From contig JAEVZA010000012.1 of NCBI GenBank assembly GCA_023392475.1, positions 1 to 24,806 on the forward strand: a stretch of 24,806 bases of DNA, given 5' to 3'. This document shows positions 1-8,165 of the stretch, in pieces. This stretch comes from Actinomycetes bacterium (GTDB lineage Bacteria; Actinomycetota; Acidimicrobiia; Acidimicrobiales; Microtrichaceae). Below the pieces are notes generated by a model. The model saw only the letters and a list, made by a program, of their open reading frames with translations, was not told the DNA's origin and ran no database searches. How positions within the stretch are numbered: position 1 is the stretch's first letter; every line of letters starts with the position of its first letter. Both the position numbers and the translations under genes were made by a program.

Positions 1-106
1 CCGCGAGCCCGGCCAGCCCGGCACCGCCGATGGCGGCGAGCGCACGGCGCCGGTCCGGGTGCGCCGTCCCGCCGGGCTCCTCGTCCGGTCCATCCCGTCG
101 TTCCAT
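1..106 (-). CDS. N-terminus of an exported protein, cut by the window edge
   Basis: Only the first 35 codons are inside the window. Read from the ATG at 106 on the minus strand, the protein begins with a charged, acidic stretch (MERRDGPDEE) and then has an arginine cluster followed by a small-residue hydrophobic run (DRRRALAAIGGAGLAGLA) at about residues 18-35. This is the shape of a Tat-type or long Sec signal peptide, so an exported or lipid-anchored protein is likely. No mature sequence is visible, so no function can be given. There is no clear Shine-Dalgarno; a CACGAT box 6 nt before the ATG could be a weak leaderless promoter. It is divergent from the peroxidase-like gene at 239. Confidence 0.55.
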   Translation of the reverse strand, partial: MERRDGPDEEPGGTAHPDRRRALAAIGGAGLAGLA

Positions 107-238
107 GCCGCGATCGTGCCCCGCGGACCCGGGAGCGCGCCGGGAACCGGCCGAGCATCCGCCGAGGGCCCGGGGGCTCCGCTTCGGTATCGTCCCCGGC
201 ACCACCGGCACCACCGGCACGGAGCGAGGGGGAACGCG

Positions 239-811
239 ATGCCGCACATCGACCTTCCGGAGGGAGCGCCCGGGATCCGCGGGCCGATGCAGTTCCGGCC
301 CGAGACCTCGGCGCCCATCAACATGCTCGTGGAGGCGCTGCTGCGCACCGACGAGGGGCTGACGCGCGGCGAGCGCGAGCTGATCGCGTCGTACGTGTCG
401 TCGCTGAACGACTGCCACTACTGCACGACGTCGCACGGGGCCTACGCGGCGCGGCAGCTGGACGGCGGCTACGAGGTGGTCGACGGGGTGCGTGCCGACG
501 TCGACGGCGCACCGGTCGACGACAAGCTGCGCGCCCTCCTGCGCATCGCGGCCGCGGTGCAGCGCGGCGGCAAGCACGTGACCGATGCCGACGTGGCCGC
601 GGCCAGGAAGCTCGGCGCGACCGACCTCGAGATCCACGACACCGTGCTGATCGCCGCGGTGTTCTGCATGTGCAACCGCTACGTCGACGGGTTGGCCACG
701 TGGGCGCCGACGGACCAGGAATCCTACGAGCGGCGGGCGGACATGATCGTCGAGCACGGGTACGTGGCGCTCAACGCCGCCCTCGCCGCCGGCACACCCC
801 CACCCACCTGA
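239..811 (+). CDS. AhpD-like / carboxymuconolactone decarboxylase family protein (peroxidase-related)
   Basis: A 190-residue protein of the CMD/AhpD-like family. Residues 47-66 carry the family's redox signature: Glu47, then 11 residues, Cys59-x2-Cys62-x3-His66 (NDCHYCTTSH). In AhpD this relay reduces the peroxidase AhpC or acts directly on hydroperoxides; for this subgroup (peroxidase-related enzymes) the physiological substrate is usually unknown. A second alpha-helical stretch near residues 135-150 (IAAVFCMCNRYVDGLA) fits the all-helical fold. I chose the ATG at 239 because a purine-rich GAGGGGGAA site lies just upstream; the open frame extends further upstream but without a start supported by a ribosome site. 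Probably a cytoplasmic antioxidant or thiol-redox enzyme, monocistronic. Confidence 0.85.
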   Translation: MPHIDLPEGAPGIRGPMQFRPETSAPINMLVEALLRTDEGLTRGERELIASYVSSLNDCHYCTTSHGAYAARQLDGGYEVVDGVRADVDGAPVDDKLRALLRIAAAVQRGGKHVTDADVAAARKLGATDLEIHDTVLIAAVFCMCNRYVDGLATWAPTDQESYERRADMIVEHGYVALNAALAAGTPPPT

Positions 812-837
812 GCGCACCGGGGATATAGGGGTCCTCA

Positions 838-854
838 CGGACGCTCAGCGTCCG
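838..854. terminator. short hairpin between converging genes
   Basis: CGGACGC-TCA-GCGTCCG, a perfect 7-bp stem with a 3-nt loop, lies between the convergent stop codons of the AhpD-like gene (811) and the small lipoprotein (908). There is no U-tract, so intrinsic termination is an inference from position. Confidence 0.35.
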
Positions 855-907
855 CCGGCACCCTCAGATCCGTGGGCGACCGGCGATTCGGCCCGTCGAC
901 GACCCGA

Positions 908-1069
908 TCAGAGCGATCCGGGCGGGTGGGCGGCGGCCCAGAGCAGCCACCCGATGAGCTGGCCGATCGTGCGGCCCACGGTCTCCTGCGCCTCCGGCGT
1001 GCACGCTGACACGCCCATGGCGACGGCGGCGACGACGACCGACGTGACGACGAACCCGATCCTGCGCAT
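908..1069 (-). CDS. 53-residue predicted lipoprotein
   Basis: Short gene starting at the ATG at 1069, preceded on the minus strand by a good ribosome site (GGGGGAG, about 7 nt upstream). The protein begins MRRIGFVVTSVVVAAVAMG and has a lipobox VSAC at residues 20-23, so Cys23 would be the lipidated first residue of a mature chain of only about 31 residues. That chain contains a second hydrophobic segment (IGQLIGWLLWAAAH) that could be a membrane or amphipathic helix. No family recognised. The ribosome site plus a textbook lipoprotein signal make a real gene likely despite the size. A TAGGGT box at 1104-1109 (minus strand) is a possible -10 element about 35 nt upstream. Confidence 0.6.
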   Translation of the reverse strand: MRRIGFVVTSVVVAAVAMGVSACTPEAQETVGRTIGQLIGWLLWAAAHPPGSL

Positions 1070-1289
1070 GGCGGCACTCCCCCGTTCGGTGCTGACCTCG
1101 ATGACCCTACGGACGGGCACCTCGCCGCACAGGAGTGAAATCTCACCGACTGCGCCGATGCACACGACGACACGGGGGAAAGAGGGGTCCTCGATCTCGT
1201 GCTGCGGGCTCAGAGCGCCGCGGGTCCGGCCAGCGGTGCGCGACGACGCGGACGTCGACGATCAGGGACGCCGGGGAGCCCCTCCTCGG

Positions 1290-1295
1290 TATCCT
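1290..1295 (+). promoter_or_regulatory. -10 box for a leaderless transcript of the large ATPase gene
   Basis: TATCCT followed by 7 nt and then the GTG at 1303. With normal promoter geometry transcription would begin at the GTG itself. No Shine-Dalgarno is present before this GTG. The 233-bp region 1070-1302 otherwise holds no gene that I can support. Confidence 0.4.
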
Positions 1296-1302
1296 CCGGC
1301 GG

Positions 1303-4300
1303 GTGGAGCGCCTGCTCGGACGGGACGCGGAGTTCGCAGCCGGATGTGCCGCCCTGGACACGGTCGCGAACGGGCTTGGACGGCTCCTCGTCATCTCCGG
1401 CGAGGCGGACATCGGCAAGACCCGCCTGGCCGAGGAGCTGCTCGGCCACGCCCGGTCCGCGGGGATCGCCAGCGCGTGGGGCGCCGTCTGGCCGGAGCTC
1501 GGCGCGCCGCCGATGTGGCCGTGGCCCGAGCTCCTCGACCAGCTCGGCCGCCCCGACGGTGCCGCCCGGGCCGATGCGGACCGCGGCGGGGCGTCCGAGG
1601 CCGACGGGCGCGGCCTCGAGCACGAGCGGTTCGCAAGCTTCCGGGGCATGGTCGACCGGCTCCGGGCCGCCACCTCCGCCCGACCCGCGCTCGTCGTCAT
1701 CGACGACGCCCACGCCGCCGGCGCCGACACCCTCGACCTCACGCGGATGGTGGCCCGGGCCGTGCGCGGGATGCCGGTGCTCCTCGTCGTCACCCACCGG
1801 GACACCCCCGACGTCCCGGGCGACACGCTGGCGTCGCTGGCCGAGCTCGGCCGCGAGGGCCTCACGCTCCGGCTCCCCCGGTTCCGCCCCGACGAGGTCG
1901 CCGAGTACGCGAGGGACTGGGCGGCCGAGCGCGACCGCCTCCTCTCGGACGAGGAGGCGGACCGGCTCACGCACCTCACGGGCGGCCTGCCGCTCCTCCT
2001 GCACGAGGTGCTGGCGTCGCTCGACTCCGGCACCGACGACATCGTCCAGCGCGTCGCGCGCAACGTGCTCGACCTGCGGTTGACGGGCGTCAGCCACGCG
2101 ACCAGGTCCACCCTCGCGGTCATCGCCGCCCTCGGCACGGGGGCCACCGCGGCGGAGGTCATGCAGCTCGCGGACGTCGCCGCGGACGACCTGGCCATGG
2201 CCCGCACCGAGGCGATCAAGGCGGGTGTCCTCGTCGACGACCTCGGCCAGTTCACGTTCACCCACGAGCTCGGTCGGGACGCGCTCATCGGCGACCTCGA
2301 CGAGCAGCGGCTCGCCGACCTGTACGCGGCGGCCTCGGACCTCCTCGGGACCGACGCCGCACCGACGTCGGGCGACGCCGTGCGGCGCGCCCGCTACGCG
2401 CTCGCCGCCGCCGAGGCGGGGCGGCTGGAGGACGGGCAGGTCGTCGAGATCGCGATGGCGGCCAGCGAGGCCCTCGCGAGCGGCTTCGCCTTCCACGACG
2501 CGGCGATGCTCCTCGGACGCGCCCAGTCGACGATCGAGCGGCGGGGCGGCACACCACCGCCTTCACTGCTCCTCGCCCGGGCCCGGGCGACGCTGTCATC
2601 CGGCCGTCTGTCGGACGCACGGCCGCTGTTCCGGGCGGCCGTCGACGCCGCGATCGCGGCCGAGGAGCCCGAGGTCGTCGCGGAGTCGGCGCTCGGGCTC
2701 GGCGGGGTGTGGGTGCACGAGCACCGGACGCAGCCCGACAGCGACGCCTACCTCCTCACCCTGCAGCGGGCCCTGGCGGCGGTGTCGCACGTGCCGCCGC
2801 TCGCCGCCCGCGTCGCGACGCGGCTCGAGGCCGAGCGCGTCTACCGGGGCGTGGGCTCGGTGGACGACGTGCGCCGCGCCGCCGCCCTGGTCGACGAGCG
2901 CTGCGACGAGCGCGCCCGGGCGGAGGCGGCGTCGCTGCTGCACCACGTGCTGCTCGGTCCGGAGCACGGCGCGGAGCGTCGCCGGCTCGCGGCGTCCATC
3001 GTGGAGCTCGCCGCGGCGGCGGGCGACGGCTTCGCCACGGTGATGGGCACGTTGTGGCGGACGGTCGACCTCTACCTCGACGGCGATCCGCGCGCGGAGC
3101 GCTCGCTCGCCGAGCTGCGGGCCCGCACGGAGGCGGTGCCGGTCCAATCGGCCTGCGTCGTCGTCGGCGAGATCGACGTGATGCGGCACCTGCGAGCGGG
3201 TCGCTTCGCCGACGCCGAGGCCGCGGCCGCGGCGTGCCTGGAGTCGGGGCTCGCCGTCGGCGACGCGGACGCTCCCGCGTGGTACGGCGGCCAGATCCTC
3301 GTCCTCCGCTGGTTCCAGGGCCGCGAGATCGAGCTGCTGGACACGGCGCGCGAGCTGGCGCGGGACCCGTCGCTCCCCGACATGAACCGGCTGTACCCCG
3401 CGGTCGCCGCCACCATCGCGGCCGGCGCCGGCGAGCAGGACGAGGCCCGGTCCTGGCTCGCGCAGGTGCGGGGCACGGGCCTGCAGGACGTCCCGTCATC
3501 GAGCATGTGGATGATGACGATGGCGGCGGTCGTCGACGCCGCGTCGCAGATCGGCGACGCCGACCTGGCCGCCGAGGCGTACGACGTGCTGCGTCCCTTC
3601 GCCGCGCTGCCGATCATGGGCTCGCTCGCGGTGTGCTGCCTCGGCTCGGCCGAGTGGTCGCTCGGGATCGCCGCGGCGGCGACGGGCGACCTCGACGCCG
3701 CGTGCGACCACCTCGACGAGGCGCGGCGGGCGAACGCCGAGCTGGGCAACCGCCCGATGTCCGCCATCTCGACCGCCGACGCCGCGCTCGTGCGCCTCCG
3801 TCGTGCGGCGCCCGGCGACGCGGAGGAGGCGGAGGTCCTCCTCGCGACGGCGATCCGGCTCGGGGAGGACCTGGGCCTCGAGCGGCGGGCCGCGGCGTGG
3901 CAGCAGCGGCTCGACGACCTCGACCGCGCCGCCGAGGTCGTCGAGGCGGGGTCGTTCCGGCGCCGGCACCAGAGCTGGGAGCTCCGGGCCAAGGGCGGCA
4001 CGGCGGTCGTCCCCGACTCCCTCGGGGCCCGCTACCTCGCGGAGCTCCTGAGCTCCCCCCGCCGCGACATCGCGGCGGAGGACCTCGCCGGGGCCGGTGC
4101 GGGCGGCACCGACCAGCCGGTCCTCGACGGTGCCGCGGCGTCGGCGTACCGACGCCGGGTGACCGAGCTGCGGGCGGACATCGAGGAGGCGGACCGGCTC
4201 GGCGACGACGACCGGGCGTCCGGCCACCGCCTCGAGCTCGACGTGCTCGTCGCCGAGATCGAGCGCAGCGTCGGGATCGACGGACGTGCACGGTCGTTCG

Positions 4301-4476
4301 CGACGAGCGCCGAGCGCGCCCGGACGTCGGTGCAGAAGGCGCTCCGCCGCACCATCACGGCGATCTCGGCGGACGCGCCGGCGCTCGGCGGTGCGCTCCG
4401 CCTCTCGGTCGCGACCGGGCGCTTCTGCCGCTTCGACCCGATCGGCCTCCCGGAGGACTGGGACGTCCACCGCTGA
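1303..4476 (+). CDS. large AAA/STAND-type ATPase, probable regulatory protein
   Basis: About 1057 residues from the GTG at 1303; the frame is open upstream to 1135 but that part looks non-coding. The start VERLLGRDAEF is the usual opening of actinobacterial AAA-16/STAND regulators. Walker A is GEADIGKT at about residues 33-40 and Walker B is LVVIDDAH near 129-136. The middle is a long alpha-helical, TPR-like region of Ala/Glu/Arg-rich repeats. The last 150 residues match a C-terminal module I recall from many actinobacterial ATPases and cyclase-like regulators: a W-x-LRAKGG start, then YRRRVTELRADIEEAD, then ERARTSVQKALRRTI. No LuxR-type HTH is seen at the C-terminus, so DNA binding is not supported; a signalling or scaffold ATPase is more cautious. 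Its ligand is unknown. The next gene lies 90 nt downstream with its own ribosome site. Confidence 0.75.
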   Translation: MERLLGRDAEFAAGCAALDTVANGLGRLLVISGEADIGKTRLAEELLGHARSAGIASAWGAVWPELGAPPMWPWPELLDQLGRPDGAARADADRGGASEADGRGLEHERFASFRGMVDRLRAATSARPALVVIDDAHAAGADTLDLTRMVARAVRGMPVLLVVTHRDTPDVPGDTLASLAELGREGLTLRLPRFRPDEVAEYARDWAAERDRLLSDEEADRLTHLTGGLPLLLHEVLASLDSGTDDIVQRVARNVLDLRLTGVSHATRSTLAVIAALGTGATAAEVMQLADVAADDLAMARTEAIKAGVLVDDLGQFTFTHELGRDALIGDLDEQRLADLYAAASDLLGTDAAPTSGDAVRRARYALAAAEAGRLEDGQVVEIAMAASEALASGFAFHDAAMLLGRAQSTIERRGGTPPPSLLLARARATLSSGRLSDARPLFRAAVDAAIAAEEPEVVAESALGLGGVWVHEHRTQPDSDAYLLTLQRALAAVSHVPPLAARVATRLEAERVYRGVGSVDDVRRAAALVDERCDERARAEAASLLHHVLLGPEHGAERRRLAASIVELAAAAGDGFATVMGTLWRTVDLYLDGDPRAERSLAELRARTEAVPVQSACVVVGEIDVMRHLRAGRFADAEAAAAACLESGLAVGDADAPAWYGGQILVLRWFQGREIELLDTARELARDPSLPDMNRLYPAVAATIAAGAGEQDEARSWLAQVRGTGLQDVPSSSMWMMTMAAVVDAASQIGDADLAAEAYDVLRPFAALPIMGSLAVCCLGSAEWSLGIAAAATGDLDAACDHLDEARRANAELGNRPMSAISTADAALVRLRRAAPGDAEEAEVLLATAIRLGEDLGLERRAAAWQQRLDDLDRAAEVVEAGSFRRRHQSWELRAKGGTAVVPDSLGARYLAELLSSPRRDIAAEDLAGAGAGGTDQPVLDGAAASAYRRRVTELRADIEEADRLGDDDRASGHRLELDVLVAEIERSVGIDGRARSFATSAERARTSVQKALRRTITAISADAPALGGALRLSVATGRFCRFDPIGLPEDWDVHR

Positions 4477-4483
4477 GGCCGGT

Positions 4484-4502
4484 CGTGCCGTCGCGTGGCA
4501 CG
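4484..4502 (+). terminator. weak hairpin after the ATPase gene
   Basis: CGTGCC-GTCGCGT-GGCACG, 6-bp stem and 7-nt loop, 8 nt after the stop codon at 4476. There is no U-tract; it is a candidate terminator only because of its position. Confidence 0.25.
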
Positions 4503-4566
4503 CGGACGTCACGCACTCAGGTTGAGGCACCGATCCGCGCGTGGTCGGTGCCGCCTGGAGGCCCCC

Positions 4567-7500
4567 ATGCCGACCGATCGACCGGCCGACCCACGGCTCC
4601 CGCGCCGCAGGGCACGCCGTCCGCACGACACCGCCACCCGCAACGGGCCACGGGGCAGCTGGCGGCTCGCCGTCGCGGTCACGTGCCTCGCGCTCGTCGC
4701 CACCGCGGTCGTCGCGTGCGCCCCGCAGCAGCCGGCGAAGGCGCCGGATCCGAACAACATCGCCAACCTCACCGACGCCCAGGTCGACGCCCGCCTCGTC
4801 GACGCGCTGCCCGACCTGCAGGCCGCGTTCAGCGACCAGAAGATCCTCGCCGGCGTCCCGGCCGAGAACCAGGCCGCCGTCCGGGACCTCGTGGCCAAGA
4901 TGGGCACGGAGGACGGTCGGGCCGTGCTCATCAAGGAGCTGCGCGATGCCGCCGCGACCCAGACCGGCGGCTTCAAGCAGGCCCGGGAGAAGTTCGCAGG
5001 GGGCGTCCTCGACACCGTGATCGGCCTCTCCGGCGGCACGAGCCAGACGCCCACGCTCCACGGCACCCGCGACGGCATCCCGGCGACGACCGGGGTCTCG
5101 TTCGGCTTCGAGTCGACGTCGGGCAACTGCAGCGCCCCCGGCGGCACCGGCACCCTCGCCGCGCCCGCCAACCTCGTGCCCGACCAGCTGCTCACGCCCG
5201 AGCACGACGTGTACGCGGTCCTGCAGCCCGGCTTCATCGGCACCGTCTTCATCCCGGCGCACCTCACCCCGGCGGGCGCGCCCACGATCGCCGGCGACAG
5301 CGGCGTCGAGTTCCGCACCGGCGCGAACGGGCAGCAGCAGATGCACGTCCGGGTGGACATCCAGGACGTCAACAAGGGCTTCCCGGTCCAGGCGCTGTAC
5401 CCGATCTTCCACGTCCGCCCGGTCGGCGGCACGGCGGCGACGGAGACCCAGGTCGCCCCGGTCGACGGCAACATCTACTGCTACGCCGGCGACGGCGAGG
5501 GCACGAACCGCGGCTACTTCGACGGCTGGCTGCCCGTGAGCTCCGCCGAGCCCGGCTACCAGGTGATCGCCGAGGTCGTGGAGAACGAGTTCTACTTCCG
5601 GCTCGGCGGCCCGCACCCGGACCTCCTGCTATCGGCGGCCGGCCCGCAGTTCTTCGCCGGCGCCGACCGCTCCACGGTCCACATCGGCGACGCCCCGGTG
5701 ACCACGGCGCAGCCGATCAGCCACTCGGTCGGCGCGTTCGCCTCCGCGCAGCCCGACCCCGGCGACGGCAGCCCGAACGTGCTGACGGACCAGAACGGCG
5801 TCCCCAGCGACGACATCGAGTCCGCCGTCAGCGGGCTGCTCGAGGGGGCGGTCGCCGGCGGCCTGTCGGACAACCTCTCCGGGATGCTCGCCACCTACAT
5901 CCTCCTGGACGTGTGGGGCAGCCCGAGCTCCCGGCCCGACGTCACCGTCGACATGAAGTACGTCGACCCCCACACCGCGTTCCCCGACGTGACCGACGAG
6001 CCGGCCGGAGCGAGCGGCGCCATCGAGGCGAACATCCACGCCGAGGCCAACGCGGACATCGGCATGCAGGTGCTCGCCACCCCGTGCTTCGGCCTCTCCC
6101 TCAACGTGAAGCTCGACGCGAAGGTCGACATCTGGGCCGACTCGGGCGGGAACGACACGTCGATCGTGCCGAAGTACCGCGTGTCGGTCACCCCGGACAC
6201 CGACGTCGACATGCCCTGGTACGACTGGCTGCTGCCCGACTGCATCGCCGGCTACGGCCTCCTCAGCTGGAAGGCGCCCGGCGCCGTCACCGACGGGATC
6301 TCCGGGAAGCTGTCCGACGCCCTGGGCAACACCGGGACGATGACGAAGCTGCTCGCCGGCTTCGACCTGAACACCTACCTGCCCGACCTCTCGATCGACC
6401 CGATCACGATCGGCAACACCACCACCGGCAGCGCGCTCATGAAGCCGGTCGTCACGAACCTGGACAACGCGTGGTGCGGGGCGAGCGGCGCGCCGCCCGG
6501 CTGCACCAGGGACCAGGACCTCCTCGGGAGCAACGGCGTGTCGGTCGCGGCGGACGCGTCGCTGGTGTCGAGCCTCGGCCAGGCGCTCGGCGGCCCGTTG
6601 GGCGGGAGGTTCCCGAACGTGTTCGCGCCGTCCCGCGGCGCGGCGTCCGTCGACAACCTCGTCACGTCGCACCGGGACGCCGGCGGGACGGTGTCCGGCC
6701 TCGGCGTCGTCGTCGACCCGCGGCTCGTGAACCTGGCGCTCCGCGCCCTCGCGCAGGGCACGCCGAGCGGCACGACGACGAACGGCCTGATCGACATCAA
6801 GGGCTACCAGACGCCGATCGACGCCTTCTCCGTCAGCCTCCGACCCGAGGTCGCGCCGATCATGCTCGGCAACACGTCGGCGTTCGGGCAGGGGACGTCC
6901 TCGCCGACCGTCCGTGCCGCGGCGCCCGACGTGCGGCTCGACCTCAAGACGTCGCCGACGGACCAGAAGTCGATCCGCTACTCCGTCGCCGCGACGGTGG
7001 ACGCGGGCGCCCACTTCGATCCGCCCACCGGCGCGCTCGCGCCGACGCTCGACTCCCCGATCGTCGACATCCAGACGACCGGCGGCTGCCAGGTCAACTA
7101 CACGACCTCGTACGCGACCTCGTACCTGTTCTGCGGCCGGGGCTCGGGCGGCAACGGCGGCAACGACATCTCGTCGGTCACCGACATCCTCGACCTGATC
7201 GCCAACTCCGTCGTGGGGCCGGTGGTCACGGACGCCGTCGGCAGCATCGGGCTCCCGTCGCTCGACGGCGTGCTCCCGAACGTCCACTTCGCCCTGTCGA
7301 ACGTGCGGTTCGCGGAGCGAGGCAGCTTCCTCACCGCCTACGCCGACATCCGGCCGGCGCCGATGATCAAGCTCGTCGGCAGCACCGCCGGCTACGGCGG
7401 CGACGACGACACCGTGCGGTTCTTCGCGGTGCCGTACAACATCGACATCGTGAACACCCCCACCCAGTACCAGTGGGAGATCACCGACGCCGTGGCGAAC

Positions 7501-7800
7501 AAGGCGGTGCCGTTCTCGTACGTGCAGGGCGCCGGGAAGTCCGCGGTGCAGTTCCCGTCGGCGGCGTTCCAGGTGAACAACCAGACGGACCTGCGCAAGA
7601 CGGTGCACGGGAAGCTGACGCTCGACCAGGCCGCGCTCCACGTGGTCGGCAACGCCGACTTCAGCTGGACGAAGGCTACGCCGGTCCCGCCGTCGAACTG
7701 CCCGCTGCCGGGTCCGTCGCCGACGCTGCTGCGCTCCAACCTCAACCAGCTGCCCGGCGGCGTCGGCAACCAGGGCTCGATCGGCGTGATCGGCTGCTGA
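4567..7800 (+). CDS. large predicted lipoprotein, possibly with a BPI/TULIP-like lipid-binding fold
   Basis: A 1077-residue exported protein. The ATG at 4567 has a strong GGAGG 5 nt upstream. The N-region is unusually long and Arg-rich (about 33 residues), then comes a hydrophobic core and lipobox VVAC, giving lipidated Cys51. The mature chain is beta-rich, Asp/Gly/Thr-rich, has about ten Cys (likely disulfides) and ends in Cys at the stop. I recognise no exact family. Around residues 715-970 the order of elements resembles the C-terminal half of BPI-type TULIP proteins: GLGVVVDPRLVNLALRAL (helix), SLRPEVAPIML, alternating strands, a long helix DILDLIANSVVGPVV, then a final strand pair ending SFLTAYADI. 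Residues 415-620 could be a first similar module. Role in binding or moving envelope lipids is inference. Possibly followed by the hairpin at 7823. Confidence 0.7.
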   Translation: MPTDRPADPRLPRRRARRPHDTATRNGPRGSWRLAVAVTCLALVATAVVACAPQQPAKAPDPNNIANLTDAQVDARLVDALPDLQAAFSDQKILAGVPAENQAAVRDLVAKMGTEDGRAVLIKELRDAAATQTGGFKQAREKFAGGVLDTVIGLSGGTSQTPTLHGTRDGIPATTGVSFGFESTSGNCSAPGGTGTLAAPANLVPDQLLTPEHDVYAVLQPGFIGTVFIPAHLTPAGAPTIAGDSGVEFRTGANGQQQMHVRVDIQDVNKGFPVQALYPIFHVRPVGGTAATETQVAPVDGNIYCYAGDGEGTNRGYFDGWLPVSSAEPGYQVIAEVVENEFYFRLGGPHPDLLLSAAGPQFFAGADRSTVHIGDAPVTTAQPISHSVGAFASAQPDPGDGSPNVLTDQNGVPSDDIESAVSGLLEGAVAGGLSDNLSGMLATYILLDVWGSPSSRPDVTVDMKYVDPHTAFPDVTDEPAGASGAIEANIHAEANADIGMQVLATPCFGLSLNVKLDAKVDIWADSGGNDTSIVPKYRVSVTPDTDVDMPWYDWLLPDCIAGYGLLSWKAPGAVTDGISGKLSDALGNTGTMTKLLAGFDLNTYLPDLSIDPITIGNTTTGSALMKPVVTNLDNAWCGASGAPPGCTRDQDLLGSNGVSVAADASLVSSLGQALGGPLGGRFPNVFAPSRGAASVDNLVTSHRDAGGTVSGLGVVVDPRLVNLALRALAQGTPSGTTTNGLIDIKGYQTPIDAFSVSLRPEVAPIMLGNTSAFGQGTSSPTVRAAAPDVRLDLKTSPTDQKSIRYSVAATVDAGAHFDPPTGALAPTLDSPIVDIQTTGGCQVNYTTSYATSYLFCGRGSGGNGGNDISSVTDILDLIANSVVGPVVTDAVGSIGLPSLDGVLPNVHFALSNVRFAERGSFLTAYADIRPAPMIKLVGSTAGYGGDDDTVRFFAVPYNIDIVNTPTQYQWEITDAVANKAVPFSYVQGAGKSAVQFPSAAFQVNNQTDLRKTVHGKLTLDQAALHVVGNADFSWTKATPVPPSNCPLPGPSPTLLRSNLNQLPGGVGNQGSIGVIGC

Positions 7801-7822
7801 CCGCCCGTCGCCGCGCCGGTCC

Positions 7823-7869
7823 GGCACGGGTCGCCGACCCCGGCTCGCCATCGCCCGGTGACCCGTGCC
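7823..7869 (+). terminator. 10-bp inverted repeat after the lipoprotein gene
   Basis: GGCACGGGTC (7823-7832) and GACCCGTGCC (7860-7869) are perfect complements separated by 27 nt, starting 22 nt after the stop at 7800. There is no T-run. It is probably the end-of-transcript structure of the lipoprotein gene. Confidence 0.4.
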
Positions 7870-7907
7870 CAGCACGTCGGCCCGGAGCCCGTCCGACCGG
7901 GCGCGAA

Positions 7908-7933
7908 GAATCCCCTGCAGGTGCAGGGGATTC
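7908..7933 (-). terminator. strong hairpin ending the tRNA-Gln/tRNA-Glu transcript
   Basis: GAATCCCCTGCA (7908-7919), 2-nt centre, TGCAGGGGATTC (7922-7933): a perfect 12-bp inverted repeat. It begins 8 nt beyond the 3' end of tRNA-Glu, and on the minus strand it is followed by TTCTTCG, a partial T-run. The orientation of that run assigns it to the tRNA transcript rather than to the plus-strand lipoprotein gene. Confidence 0.65.
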
Positions 7934-7940
7934 CAGCGAG

Positions 7941-8013
7941 CACCCCCAACGGGATTCGAACCCGTGCCGCCACCTTGAGAGGGTGGTGTCCTAGGCCGCT
8001 AGACGATGGGGGC
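7941..8013 (-). tRNA. tRNA-Glu (anticodon CUC)
   Basis: A 73-nt cloverleaf on the minus strand. Acceptor GCCCCCA pairs with TGGGGGT, with a G1-U72 wobble of the kind I recall for actinobacterial tRNA-Glu. The D-arm runs GTCTAGCGGCCTAGGAC. The anticodon stem CCACC/GGTGG closes loop CTCTCAA, giving anticodon CTC. The T-arm is ACGGG-TTCGAAT-CCCGT and the discriminator base is G. CCA is not encoded; the next bases are CTC. It is the second of two tRNA genes; tRNA-Gln lies 48 nt upstream. Confidence 0.95.
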
Positions 8014-8024
8014 TGGTCACGTGA

Positions 8025-8040
8025 CGTTCCCGCGGGAACG
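8025..8040. repeat. 16-bp perfect palindrome in the tRNA spacer
   Basis: CGTTCCCGCGGGAACG is its own reverse complement and abuts a second perfect palindrome, GTCACGTGAC, at 8016-8025. A 5-bp stem CCGAC/GTCGG follows at 8041-8056. The whole 48-nt spacer between the two tRNA genes is therefore foldable, which fits a processing spacer, but a protein-binding site is equally possible. Confidence 0.6.
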
Positions 8041-8061
8041 CCGACGATCTTGTCGGTTGCG

Positions 8062-8133
8062 CTCGGGGGGGAGGACTCGAACCCCCAATAACTGGACCAG
8101 AACCAGTTGTGTTGCCGATTACACCACCCCCGA
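8062..8133 (-). tRNA. tRNA-Gln (anticodon CUG)
   Basis: A 72-nt cloverleaf on the minus strand. Acceptor TCGGGGG pairs with CCCCCGA. The D-stem is GTGT/ACAC with loop AATCGGCA. The anticodon stem ACTGG/CCAGT closes loop TTCTGGT, giving anticodon CTG. The variable loop is TATT, the T-arm GGGGG-TTCGAGT-CCTCC (one G-U pair) and the discriminator base G. CCA is not encoded. It is the first gene of the tRNA pair. In actinobacteria tRNA-Gln is normally charged with glutamate by GluRS and then amidated by GatCAB (family knowledge). Confidence 0.95.
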
Positions 8134-8165
8134 AAGGTGGAGCTGGCCCCGCGGGGCGCCCGGGC

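Noticed and set aside
200..219. Tandem CACCACCGG before the AhpD-like gene
   Set aside because: Two short copies only; no sign of an operator or tandem array.
827..1192. 10-nt direct repeat AGGGGTCCTC at 827-836 and 1183-1192
   Set aside because: Simple G/C-rich decamer in 24 kb; no third copy, no flanking structure, expected by chance.
954..7994. Plus-strand open frame of 2346 codons spanning the ATPase and lipoprotein genes
   Set aside because: Extreme Arg/Pro/Gly composition and low-complexity runs; it is an off-frame shadow of the two real genes, common at this GC content.
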